DNA of 34,638 bases, taken from the NCBI GenBank assembly GCA_031281125.1, contig JAITFU010000144.1, positions 1 through 34,638 on the forward strand, read 5' to 3'. Source of the stretch: Prevotellaceae bacterium (GTDB lineage: Bacteria; Bacteroidota; Bacteroidia; Bacteroidales; UBA932). Position numbers and translations under genes: made by a program. The notes beneath the pieces are model-generated. The model did not search any database and was not told where the DNA came from. It was given only the letters and a program-made list of their open reading frames with translations. Below are positions 1 to 7,931 of this stretch, piece by piece; position 1 is the first letter of the stretch; the number at the start of each line of letters is the position of its first letter.

Positions 1-72
1 GTAGGAAGCAAAGTCTCCACCGAACCGATCCTCAATGCGGTACATCAAGCTGTTGAAGCACTTAACGATTAG
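1..72 (+). CDS. C-terminal tail of an unidentified gene (cut by window edge)
   Basis: Frame 1 is open from the first base and ends at TAG (70-72), giving 23 residues ending in HQAVEALND. The open frame and its stop 18 bases before the next start suggest the end of a real gene running into the window. The tail is too short for me to name a family. The close spacing to the downstream dipeptidase would allow co-transcription, and I see no TAnnTTTG promoter between them. Confidence 0.55.
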   Translation, partial: VGSKVSTEPILNAVHQAVEALND

Positions 73-90
73 TTATCAATTTTTAAAGCC

Positions 91-1065
91 ATGGATAACA
101 CCTATAAAAAAATTCACCAATCTTCCATAGTGGTCGATTTACATAACGACTATTTAGAGGAGCGGGTGCATCACCCCGAACATCGCTTATTCTCTAACTC
201 CAAGCACCATACCGATCTGACACGTTTAAAGGCCGGCGGTGTAAATGTGCAATTTTTTGTAATCTGGACTCGTCCCGACGAACACGATGACCATTTTTCA
301 CGGGCTATGGAACTTATAGAACTGCTCGAATCCGACGTAGCAGAGTGTAATGGAGAAATTGAATTTGCCCGCAATTACAACGATATTATTTCTGTTGTAA
401 ACAGAGAGAAAATCGCGGCGGTTCTTTGTTTAGAAGGCGGACAACTGATTGGCAACAGTATAGACAATATCGACAATTTTTATGAACGCGGAATGCGGTA
501 CCTGACTCTAGCCTGGAACTACGGCACAGAGTGGTGCGGAGGAGCAAAAGATGAAGATGATAAAGGATTATCGCCGTTTGGCAAAGAGGTGATAGATCGT
601 TTAATAAAGTTGGGTGTTATGATTGATGTATCGCACGTGAATGAAAAATCGTTGCAAGATATTCTTGACTACACAGATGCCACCGTTATTGCCACCCATT
701 CCGGTGCATACAACGTTTGTAACCACAAACGCAACTTGAGCGATGAACACATTAAGGAGATCGCCCGCCGCGGCGGAGTAATTGGCTCCGTTTTTTACCC
801 CTCTTTTCTCAACGGCACCGATCAGGCTACCATCGCAGACGTGGTGGCGCACATCAACTACATACGCAAGCTCACAGGCAGCGTCGATCACATATCACTT
901 GGCTCCGACTATGACGGAATAGACCTAGTCCCTAAAGGGTTAGAGAACGTATCAAAGTTCCCAAACCTCACAAAAGCGCTTTATGAAGAGGGTTATTCAG
1001 CAGACGAAATCTCCAAAATACTTGGATTAAATGCGTTGAGGGTTTTTATGACGATTTGTGGTTAA
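91..1065 (+). CDS. Membrane dipeptidase family protein (peptidase M19)
   Basis: This is a zinc-dependent dipeptidase of the renal dipeptidase (M19) family, which cleaves dipeptides including D-amino-acid or dehydro forms. The expected metal and active-site residues are visible: D-x-H-x-D at residues 16-20 (VDLHND), Glu115 in LCLEGG, His182 in DVSHV, His203 in IATHS with Arg214 in HKRNLSD, and Asp273 in GSDYDG. At 324 residues it is full length. There is no signal peptide, so it is probably cytoplasmic, unlike mammalian homologues. The ATG at 91 fits the usual N-terminus of bacterial members, and no Shine-Dalgarno is apparent. It converges on the lipoprotein operon with only 4 bases between the stop codons. 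The substrate cannot be predicted from sequence. Confidence 0.93.
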   Translation: MDNTYKKIHQSSIVVDLHNDYLEERVHHPEHRLFSNSKHHTDLTRLKAGGVNVQFFVIWTRPDEHDDHFSRAMELIELLESDVAECNGEIEFARNYNDIISVVNREKIAAVLCLEGGQLIGNSIDNIDNFYERGMRYLTLAWNYGTEWCGGAKDEDDKGLSPFGKEVIDRLIKLGVMIDVSHVNEKSLQDILDYTDATVIATHSGAYNVCNHKRNLSDEHIKEIARRGGVIGSVFYPSFLNGTDQATIADVVAHINYIRKLTGSVDHISLGSDYDGIDLVPKGLENVSKFPNLTKALYEEGYSADEISKILGLNALRVFMTICG

Positions 1066-1069
1066 GCCG

Positions 1070-1762
1070 CTATCGATATTTTGAATCTAACATCACCTTA
1101 AACTCCTTACTTCCAGCTAACTCCGCACCATCTAAACCACTCTTGGGGCTATATTTTCCCGCAGGCAGGTCTTTAAATGTATAGGCATTGCAAGCTCTTG
1201 CCACATCAACATATTTAGTAGCAGCTGTGTTGATTGCAGATGCAGTCAAATCAATCACCACACCCAATAACCCCTTAGTTCCGGTCGAAACAGAAGCATT
1301 ATACGTAACATCTCCTATTCTAGAATAGACAACCTCGCCCGTTTTGATCGATTTAATGATGTATTCTACTTGTACGTACACTTTTGCCGCAATTCCGGAC
1401 TTGTCCCACTTGTTGATAACCGTAAACACTGCCAAATCGGCCCCAAACACCTCTCCAAACTTTGTTAAGGAGGAGTTTAAAAACAATTCAGAGTCGTAGG
1501 CGCTCTCCCTTTTTAAGATTTCCATGGAGAGGAAGGGTGGAATTACGTAATAACCGGCATCATTGATGGGTATATTTAATGTCGAATGAAAATACTCTTT
1601 TGCCTCCACATTGGTACTTCTGTTGATGGGCGGCATAAGTAGAATGGTCAATGGTTTTTCTTCGTATAGACCTTTGTAGGCAACTGATTTGGATATCTGG
1701 GTTGTTCCGCAGCTTGATAAAAAGAGCGCGGCAACGATCGTAAAAAATAAAAACTTTTTCAT
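1070..1762 (-). CDS. DUF799 / GNA1162-family lipoprotein
   Basis: This 230-residue protein has a classic lipoprotein signal, with a hydrophobic stretch then FLSSC and the lipidated Cys at position 18. The mature part resembles the DUF799 (GNA1162-like) family: a segment ILLMPPINRS near residues 40-50, then GYYVIPP and an FGADLAVFTVI strand, similar to the nucleotide-binding-like fold of CsgG/TolB N-terminal domains. It is the last gene of a four-gene minus-strand operon, and its ATG overlaps the stop of the DUF4810 gene in an ATGA. As I recall the family, DUF799, DUF4810 and CsgG-like genes recur together in Gram-negative bacteria. A role in an outer-membrane assembly is inferred only, and the biochemical function is unknown. 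Confidence 0.85.
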   Translation of the reverse strand: MKKFLFFTIVAALFLSSCGTTQISKSVAYKGLYEEKPLTILLMPPINRSTNVEAKEYFHSTLNIPINDAGYYVIPPFLSMEILKRESAYDSELFLNSSLTKFGEVFGADLAVFTVINKWDKSGIAAKVYVQVEYIIKSIKTGEVVYSRIGDVTYNASVSTGTKGLLGVVIDLTASAINTAATKYVDVARACNAYTFKDLPAGKYSPKSGLDGAELAGSKEFKVMLDSKYR

Positions 1763-2103
1763 TCTTCAATCATTTTTAAGATTCTACTTACAAAGGGCGC
1801 AGATTCAGGATACAAGTCGATCTCTTTTAAAAGCATCGCTTTAGCCTCTTTGGTTTTGCCCTCTTGAAGCAAAATAAATCCATAATCGGCAAATATTCCC
1901 GGAGGCGCAACCATACGCGATCCTCTTTGTTTTTCGATGATTTGGTTAAACGTAGCAATTAACTCTTTGGTTGCCTTTTCATCGCTGTTTTTTAGATAGT
2001 TATAGCTTGTTATTTCATACTGTCCCCATGTGTAAAGGGGTTTTGTGGTGACGCACGAAACAAGTAATAGTGCGTCTACGGTGAAAATAATTAGTCTTTT
2101 CAT
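1759..2103 (-). CDS. DUF4810 lipoprotein
   Basis: This is a 114-residue lipoprotein with lipobox LLVSC and Cys17. The mature sequence (PLYTWGQYEITSYNYLK, a Glu-rich helix, then PPGIFADYGFILLQEGKTKEAKAMLLKEIDLYPES) matches the DUF4810 family. Its second half looks like one TPR-type helical hairpin, which suggests protein-protein contact. The start overlaps the previous gene's stop by four bases (ATGA), and its own stop overlaps the DUF799 start the same way, so translation is probably coupled and the products made together. An Asp at position 10 inside the hydrophobic signal segment is unusual. Function is unknown; context points to an accessory of the CsgG-like protein. Confidence 0.85.
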   Translation of the reverse strand: MKRLIIFTVDALLLVSCVTTKPLYTWGQYEITSYNYLKNSDEKATKELIATFNQIIEKQRGSRMVAPPGIFADYGFILLQEGKTKEAKAMLLKEIDLYPESAPFVSRILKMIEE

Positions 2104-2426
2104 GGCAGATTGATTTTTTTTGTCTCTTGAATCGATATAAAGATTTGACTCTTATATACTTCTCGATCGCGGTAAAAAACGGTAACGATATGTGTTCCGG
2201 TAGGTATCGCATACACTTTGCTCTTGGTATTTGATTGTTTGTTTACCGTTGCTTTAAAAGCAATCTGATTATCAAGAACTACGTCCACTCCTCCCGAATA
2301 GTTGCTTGGATTTCCAATAATTTCCAAAAAGGCATCGTTTTCTATACCTGAAGAGGTTGACCTTGTGGTTCCACAACTACTCAAAAAGAGTACTCCAATG
2401 GCGATGGCAAAAAATAGTCTTTTCAT
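2100..2426 (-). CDS. Small PEGA-like lipoprotein of the CsgG operon
   Basis: This is a 108-residue lipoprotein with lipobox FLSSC and Cys18, followed by GTTRSTSS. The mature domain, from VDVVLDNQ through the turn PTGTHIVTVFYRD to a final beta strand, has the pattern of a PEGA-type beta sandwich. That assignment rests on pattern and not on a clear family match. Its start touches the csgG-like stop (TAATG) and its stop overlaps the DUF4810 start (ATGA), so it is an integral member of the operon. The signal peptide is very like that of the DUF799 protein (both contain LFLSSCGTT), consistent with the same sorting route. It is the least recognisable member of the module. Confidence 0.8.
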   Translation of the reverse strand: MKRLFFAIAIGVLFLSSCGTTRSTSSGIENDAFLEIIGNPSNYSGGVDVVLDNQIAFKATVNKQSNTKSKVYAIPTGTHIVTVFYRDREVYKSQIFISIQETKKINLP

Positions 2427-3367
2427 TACTTTATCTCCCGTATAAAATAGTTATTTAAATTGTTCCAATCGATCTCTTGTCCCGAATAGGTTACCAAAGA
2501 ATACTCATTTTGGGGATTGTCGCCACCTGTATAGTCAACAACCACTGTACCAACAAACTTACCCGGCAACTCCATCATCATACCTGTCTGGGGATTTTTC
2601 ACGCTCTTCCCTTTTTCTATCACTTCTAAGACTACGCCTGCATTTAACCCTTGGCTTTTTCCGCCCGAGATAATGATTGCATCTTGATCAACCGATAGAA
2701 AATAGGACTTCCAAGGCCTGTCCATACAGTTATTGATGATGTTTTCTACCAATTTTGATATGGCTGCCGAAATGGCTCTATCGCTCAAAGTGGCATCAAA
2801 ATCTGTTTGCTGACCTAAACCCATGACGCTTTTATTGGTTGTTTCTGCCTCACCTTTAGCCTCTTCGGAATAGATGATCTGTCCGGTAGAGACATCAACC
2901 AATCTAACGCTCACGCCCGCCTGAACGATTTGGGTTTTACTCCTTGAAAAGGCCCTGACATCCCCAACGTTTTTTCTCCCAAACTCAGTTATCGACCCTA
3001 TAATCAAGTAGTCTGCTCCAACGGTTTGAAATTGCTCACCCCCATTAATGTTAAGTTCTTCCCAAATTTTGTCCAAATCTTGTCTTTCCAAAAGTATAAA
3101 TTTATTGGTTGCCGCCAGCCTTGTTGACAAAATATCGACTGCCTGTTTGCCCATAGGATCGTTATCTTTGTCGTAAAAAATGCCCTTTGCGTATTGTGTT
3201 TCGTTAGAAAAACGGGCAATGGCCACCGTTCGTTTTAAACCTCGCTCCTCATTTTGCACTTCTTGTACAGGACTTTGTGTCCTCACTACCCTCCGCTGTG
3301 CAGTAGCGGTGCAGAAAAGCAAAAATGCTGTAACGGTACATGTAAATGTTATTAGTGATCTTCTCAT
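2426..3367 (-). CDS. CsgG-like protein with FlgT C-terminal-like extension
   Basis: The mature protein opens with the CsgG-type strand KRTVAIARFSNET (about residues 45-58). It continues with LERQDLDKIWEEL, GADYLIIGSITEFG, VSVRLVDVSTGQIIYSEEAKGEA and a SDRAISAAISKLVENI helix ending near 215. From about 220 a second domain (LSVDQDAIIISGGKSQGLNAGVVLEVIEKGK) resembles the FlgT C-terminal family. I chose ATG 3367 (MRRSLITF, signal peptide ending near ATAQ) over the longer ORF start at 3502, because a TATATTTG -7 box lies at 3393-3400 and the longer frame has no signal peptide. Curli CsgG is a lipoprotein pore, but this one lacks a clear lipobox (LLFC). No curli subunit genes are nearby, so curli export is not implied. 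Confidence 0.88.
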   Translation of the reverse strand: MRRSLITFTCTVTAFLLFCTATAQRRVVRTQSPVQEVQNEERGLKRTVAIARFSNETQYAKGIFYDKDNDPMGKQAVDILSTRLAATNKFILLERQDLDKIWEELNINGGEQFQTVGADYLIIGSITEFGRKNVGDVRAFSRSKTQIVQAGVSVRLVDVSTGQIIYSEEAKGEAETTNKSVMGLGQQTDFDATLSDRAISAAISKLVENIINNCMDRPWKSYFLSVDQDAIIISGGKSQGLNAGVVLEVIEKGKSVKNPQTGMMMELPGKFVGTVVVDYTGGDNPQNEYSLVTYSGQEIDWNNLNNYFIREIK

Positions 3368-3392
3368 ATAGTGTTGTATTAGATAATTTTTG

Positions 3393-3400
3393 CAAATATA
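3393..3400 (-). promoter_or_regulatory. -7 box TATATTTG for the csgG-like operon
   Basis: The minus strand reads TATATTTG, matching the Bacteroidota TAnnTTTG element, 25 bases before the chosen ATG at 3367 and 22 bases after the DUF362 stop. No good -33 TTTG was found. It probably drives the whole four-gene operon and marks the 3502 ORF start as false. Confidence 0.6.
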
Positions 3401-3422
3401 TAAAAAATTGTAATAGTTGTGG

Positions 3423-4541
3423 TTACACCTCCAGCATTGTATATTTCCGACTTCCCAACCCAATCTTCTCCGCATGGTCAAGCCCTGCCTCCCAATCCAC
3501 ATTGGGGAAAAGATGCCTAAACTTGTCTTCTTGAGAGTATGGGTGACTCCCGTCTTTGTTAATGATACATCCTGTTTGGGCAGAAGCCTTTGTCACCAAG
3601 TCGGCACAAGCTTGGTCAAGGGCCACCGGATCAAAGGAAGCGGCCATACCAATGTTGGGTACAATGGCCATATCGTTATTCCCCCAGCAGTCGCAGTTGG
3701 GCGACACATCCATAATAAAACTGATGTGAAAATGGGGTTTCCCCTCAACAATCGCTTTGGTGTATTCGGCAATTTTGGCAAAGAGCATATCGGTAGAGCT
3801 GTCCCAAACCACTTGAGCGGCATCAAACTGACAAACAGCAATGCACTGACCGCAACCCACGCACTTAGACTTATCGATTGCAGCTATCTTGTCGTAATCT
3901 AAGGTGATGGCGTTATGGCGGCAGTACTTGGCGCACATTTTGCAGCCGGTACAGTTTTTACGGTTAATGCGGGGGGCAGAGGTGGAGTGGAGGTCTAACT
4001 TTCCGCCTACTGAAGCGGCGCCCATACCCAAATTTTTTAGCGCACCGCCAAATCCTGTCTGTTCGTGTCCCTTAAAGTGGTTCATACTTAGAATGATGTC
4101 GGCGTTTGCTACAGCACTGCCGATTTTGGCAGTTTGGCAGTAGGTGGGAACATTTGCCTTTACCTGCATGGAAATCTCTTCGGTTCCCTTAAGCCCGTCA
4201 GCAATAATGACGGGTGCAAGTACGCCAATGGGGTTAAAGCCGTTTTCAAAGGCAGAAAAAATATGATCAACGGCATTGGAGCGTCCGCCGCTGTATAGTG
4301 TATTTGCATCAGTAAGAAATACTTTGGCTTCTTTTGATTGCAAAAACTTTACCATCGAAAACACGTAGTTGTGGCGGATAAATGCAAGGTTTCCCGGCTC
4401 TCCAAAGTGGAGTTTGACTGCGGTAAACTTGTGGGCAAAATCAATCTGTTCAATACCGGCGGCCTTAATCAGACTAATCATCTTCTGTTGCAGGTTGTTG
4501 CCGGGAGTAGTGCGGAGGTTGGTAAAAAAGACGTTGGACAT
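3423..4541 (-). CDS. DUF362 domain protein with two [4Fe-4S] ferredoxin motifs
   Basis: This 372-residue protein belongs to the DUF362 family. It has an N-terminal domain (TAVKLHFGEPGN, then ADIILSMNHFKGHEQTGFGGALKNLGMG) and a central ferredoxin segment with two Cys clusters, CTGCKMCAKYC and CVGCGQCIAVC, each expected to bind [4Fe-4S]. The C-terminal part contains DCWGNNDMAIVPNIG and ASFDPVALDQACADL. The family is linked to electron transfer, but its physiological reaction is not established. The ORF track starts at 4574; I use the internal ATG 4541 (MSNVFFTNL), because the TACCTTTG promoter box at 4572-4579 overlaps the longer start and transcription would begin downstream of it. It has no signal peptide, so it is cytoplasmic. 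It is transcribed separately from asmA and the csgG-like operon. Confidence 0.88.
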   Translation of the reverse strand: MSNVFFTNLRTTPGNNLQQKMISLIKAAGIEQIDFAHKFTAVKLHFGEPGNLAFIRHNYVFSMVKFLQSKEAKVFLTDANTLYSGGRSNAVDHIFSAFENGFNPIGVLAPVIIADGLKGTEEISMQVKANVPTYCQTAKIGSAVANADIILSMNHFKGHEQTGFGGALKNLGMGAASVGGKLDLHSTSAPRINRKNCTGCKMCAKYCRHNAITLDYDKIAAIDKSKCVGCGQCIAVCQFDAAQVVWDSSTDMLFAKIAEYTKAIVEGKPHFHISFIMDVSPNCDCWGNNDMAIVPNIGMAASFDPVALDQACADLVTKASAQTGCIINKDGSHPYSQEDKFRHLFPNVDWEAGLDHAEKIGLGSRKYTMLEV

Positions 4542-4571
4542 AATAACAGAGAATTGAGTATTAAATTTGCC

Positions 4572-4579
4572 CAAAGGTA
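4572..4579 (-). promoter_or_regulatory. -7 box TACCTTTG for the DUF362 gene
   Basis: The minus strand reads TACCTTTG just after the asmA-like stop (4584-4586). The ATG at 4541 lies 30 bases downstream. This box decides the start: the longer start at 4574 falls inside it. Confidence 0.6.
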
Positions 4580-4583
4580 ATAA

Positions 4584-7500
4584 TTATTCAAAAGCGCGTG
4601 CAACGGAACGATCTAAGGTTCCAAAAGCAGCGGCAGGGTCAAATGCTTTAATGGCTTTAAGCAGGTCAATCCGTGTAGCGTCAATCAGCTCTACATAACT
4701 TGGAATATTGGTATCTCGGTAGCGGCAACGCCCCACGCCATAATGCAGGTTGTCTAAAGTTCCCGTAACATTTACCCCAATTTTAAAGGGAATGGGAGAA
4801 CGAAGCACAGAGATATGGTAGTTAAAGCTCATGTCAAGCTGGTGAATGCCGCTGACGGCAGCTCGGTAGCGATCCATCTCAATAATAAAAGGAAAGACTT
4901 CGATACGGTTGTCGCGAATCAATAAGTCAACGGCAATTTGGTCAATGAGGTTACGGCTTTTGTTCTTGAACTGAAGCATTCTGGAGATTTCTGTAAAGGT
5001 CTCTCCATCTAAGAGTACCATATTACTTCCCTGAATGCGGCAGGCAGCTTTAAGGGTAGGTAATAGGATGTTCATCTCTGTGTCCAAAGCGGTTGTGGCG
5101 GAGATACTGCAATTGACCACACCTTCAAAGGAGCGGAGCATGGGTGCCAAAGTATCGATCGAAGGGAGCAAGGCGATGAGGCGATCAACCTGTACAGCCT
5201 TCATTTCTAAATCAAAACCCGCAGTTATGTCGCTCCTGCTTCGGGTGGCATACAAAGCCGACATTTTAAAGTCGCCGATGGACGAAGATGCTTCTAAATC
5301 GTTAATTTGAAGTGTTCTACTACGAGATGTGAGAGAGCCGGAGAGGTCCGTCAGGTGTTCATTGGCATAATTGACGTGCTCCGAAAAAAGCTTGAGGTCG
5401 AGGTTCAGGTTGGAGGGAATAATCATTAGACTGCCTGCATCCTCTAACTCCTTAACTACCTCACCGGTACTTGCGTAGATAGAACCGGCGTTGGCGGCAA
5501 ATATCAGTTCATTCAGATCAAGAGTGTCGGTACGGATAAAGCCGCTCACCCCAAGAGATCCTCGTCCCAAGAGTACTTGGCGGATATTGGAGATTTTTCC
5601 CGTCACCTCAATCTGAGAACGACCGGCCATAATCTTTGTTTGCATAAGCCTGAATTCCTGAGAATTAAACTCAATATCCGTATCTTCCAAGGAGACAGGC
5701 AAAGGAAAATAGGGGGTCGATAGAGCGCCTCCTGCTGCTTCCACCGTCCCATCAAACTGCCACTTCCTGAGCAAACCTTTGGTCTCTTCATCCATTTCAA
5801 AGTCAATATTTTCAGAAGCAAAGTCATCGGCCTCTCTTGTCGAAACCCGCTGTTGTCGGGTGCGCACCGAATCTGACTGTTGCGGATAACGTGGCGTTGC
5901 AGGCCGATTGAATCGAGCTTGTTGAAGATGGGTGGCTCGCAAGGCAATACGCGGTGAGACAAGTTGATACTGGTTCTCCAAATCGTTCATTTGGAAAAAC
6001 TGAGCCATTAGTTGGGTGGCGACAACCGGAATAGAGGGATCGTGCGTTGCGGGCATAAGGCTAAAGTTGACGGCTCCGGAATCGAGTTTAATACGCATTG
6101 AATCTGCAGTTTGAAACGACAGATGTCTCGCTTCAAGAGCGCCGTTCAAAGGATGGATTATAGTGGTGTCGCCATCAAATGCGCCGGCGGTACTGCGTGC
6201 TGAGAGTCGAGCGCCTCCCAAAGTGAGGCGAAACTGTTGCTTGTACCTTACATTGGCGCTGTCGGCCCTAAATGAGAGGCGAACAATTTGGGTTCCCTGT
6301 TCGATGATGGTGTCGCGTTGGTTTTGGTTAGACCCAAGAGAGAGATGGGCGCCACGAGCCATTAAAAATAGGGTATCTTTGGGAATACGAAGCATCAGGC
6401 GCTCGGCATCCACCCTTCCGCGTAAGGAAGAAGCGTTTATATCTCCTCGCAAAAGGTTGCTTAATAGGAATTTGGCAGAAGCATCCACCACAAGGGCACC
6501 GCGAGCAACAACATCTTTGGGGAGAGAAAAAAGGCGGTAGAGGGTATCTAATTGAATATTCCCCTGAATATTTATATCTATGTTGGGATCTCCGGAAGGG
6601 TCACGAATAATCCCCTTGGCGTGCAGCAAAATGCCAGACGCCTCCACATCACATTGACGAAAATCGATGCCCGACAGCCAAGGTTTGTCGGGTCGGTGGG
6701 TGTAAGAGGCATCAAGGGCAAAGGTGTGGATAGATGCGTTTTCGGGAGGATAGCTCAGGTAACCGCCAGATGTGGAAACATCGACTTTGTAGGCAGGCCA
6801 ATCAATTGAGACAGATATTTTTGCAGCAATATCAGTATCAATATCCTTAGCCTGAGGGAGGAGCGATGCGGGGAGCAGTGTAATCAGCCGAGAAAAAGAT
6901 AGGTGGGGGAGGCGGCACTCAAGCTTGGCACGTGGCTGAGGATCTGCAAACACCACACTCCCGTCAAGAAGCAGCGGAATAGTGTCTGCACTGATGGTGA
7001 AATCTTTAAAAAAGAGGCTATCAAGACGTGATGGCGAAAAACCCAGATCGCCTTGTATGGTAACAGGAAGTTCTTGGGCAAACACTTCATTATTGATAAT
7101 TACAGAGTTTCGACTCTGAACAAACAGGTTGTAACGTTCTTGGAGAAGGCCGGTAATCCGTAGGCTATCTATTAAAGAGGCAAAACTCATTTCATTGCCC
7201 TCATCCATCGCCTCAACTTTAATATTGTTCATGGCAAAGACCTCTAACATCAGATCTTCCGGACTTATCGTAATGTTGCCCCTGGCAAATAGACGATCAA
7301 ATTGCAGAGAGGCAGAGAGGGAATCGAGGTCGCTCCTAAAACTGAGGCAAAAACCTTCCCTTACAATCAGGCGTTGCAGGTTAAGTTGAAAAGCATCGGC
7401 TTCGCTTTGGGGTACCAAAGAAGTGTCCTGTTGCACAATATCCCAGTTGGCGATTCCCAAAGGAGAGATATATGCCCTCACTTGAGCATTCCTTAATCGG

Positions 7501-7907
7501 ATTCGTCTTATATCAATTTGAGATTGAAATAGTTTGGTGAGATGGAGAGAGAGAGCCGCCTCTTCAAAAAGCAACAGAGAGTCGCAACCCAATGGAAGCA
7601 CTTCCCGTTCATTGGGCGAGAGAGAGTCAAAAAGACGGGAACGAATCATCCCATTGGTCAGGGTGAGGTTTACGTATGGGAACTCTTGAAAAAGAGATAC
7701 TTTGAGTGTATCAAAACGAACATCTGCAATAAGAAGATTACTGACTATCCGTTGAGCAATCGGAGTGATTCGCTTGGGTGTCAGCAGAATGGCAGCTGAT
7801 GAGGTGATCAGGAGCAATAAAACAACAAAACCCAACAGAAAGATCTTTACGATCTTCCGCCATAGGGGTTTCTCTTTTTTTGTCACTTTCTGCACCCTAG
7901 AAGTCAT
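4584..7907 (-). CDS. AsmA family protein, large inner-membrane-anchored periplasmic
   Basis: This 1107-residue protein has a short basic cytoplasmic tail, one membrane segment at about residues 20-43 (IFLLGFVVLLLLITSSAAILL), and a very long beta-rich region of repeating short amphipathic strands. It starts with the AsmA-type signature TPIAQRIVSNLLIADVRFDTLKVSLFQEFPYVNLTL and ends with an AsmA-like C-terminal region (about 830-1080, including LKAACRIQGSNMVLLDGETFTEISRMLQFKNKS). Proteins of this family are thought to form hydrophobic grooves bridging the periplasm and to take part in phospholipid transport to, or quality control of, the outer membrane. It lies 24 bases behind the tldE-like gene and may be read through from it. 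Upstream there is only an imperfect box (TATCTTTA) and a GGAG near the start. The ATG at 7907 gives a sensible topology. Confidence 0.88.
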   Translation of the reverse strand: MTSRVQKVTKKEKPLWRKIVKIFLLGFVVLLLLITSSAAILLTPKRITPIAQRIVSNLLIADVRFDTLKVSLFQEFPYVNLTLTNGMIRSRLFDSLSPNEREVLPLGCDSLLLFEEAALSLHLTKLFQSQIDIRRIRLRNAQVRAYISPLGIANWDIVQQDTSLVPQSEADAFQLNLQRLIVREGFCLSFRSDLDSLSASLQFDRLFARGNITISPEDLMLEVFAMNNIKVEAMDEGNEMSFASLIDSLRITGLLQERYNLFVQSRNSVIINNEVFAQELPVTIQGDLGFSPSRLDSLFFKDFTISADTIPLLLDGSVVFADPQPRAKLECRLPHLSFSRLITLLPASLLPQAKDIDTDIAAKISVSIDWPAYKVDVSTSGGYLSYPPENASIHTFALDASYTHRPDKPWLSGIDFRQCDVEASGILLHAKGIIRDPSGDPNIDINIQGNIQLDTLYRLFSLPKDVVARGALVVDASAKFLLSNLLRGDINASSLRGRVDAERLMLRIPKDTLFLMARGAHLSLGSNQNQRDTIIEQGTQIVRLSFRADSANVRYKQQFRLTLGGARLSARSTAGAFDGDTTIIHPLNGALEARHLSFQTADSMRIKLDSGAVNFSLMPATHDPSIPVVATQLMAQFFQMNDLENQYQLVSPRIALRATHLQQARFNRPATPRYPQQSDSVRTRQQRVSTREADDFASENIDFEMDEETKGLLRKWQFDGTVEAAGGALSTPYFPLPVSLEDTDIEFNSQEFRLMQTKIMAGRSQIEVTGKISNIRQVLLGRGSLGVSGFIRTDTLDLNELIFAANAGSIYASTGEVVKELEDAGSLMIIPSNLNLDLKLFSEHVNYANEHLTDLSGSLTSRSRTLQINDLEASSSIGDFKMSALYATRSRSDITAGFDLEMKAVQVDRLIALLPSIDTLAPMLRSFEGVVNCSISATTALDTEMNILLPTLKAACRIQGSNMVLLDGETFTEISRMLQFKNKSRNLIDQIAVDLLIRDNRIEVFPFIIEMDRYRAAVSGIHQLDMSFNYHISVLRSPIPFKIGVNVTGTLDNLHYGVGRCRYRDTNIPSYVELIDATRIDLLKAIKAFDPAAAFGTLDRSVARAFE

Positions 7908-7931
7908 TTCTCCACGTAAAGATAGAAAAAG

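Noticed and set aside
3368-3502. 45-residue N-terminal extension of the csgG-like ORF
   Set aside because: It would place the start upstream of the TATATTTG promoter and inside the DUF362 gene, and would hide the signal peptide.
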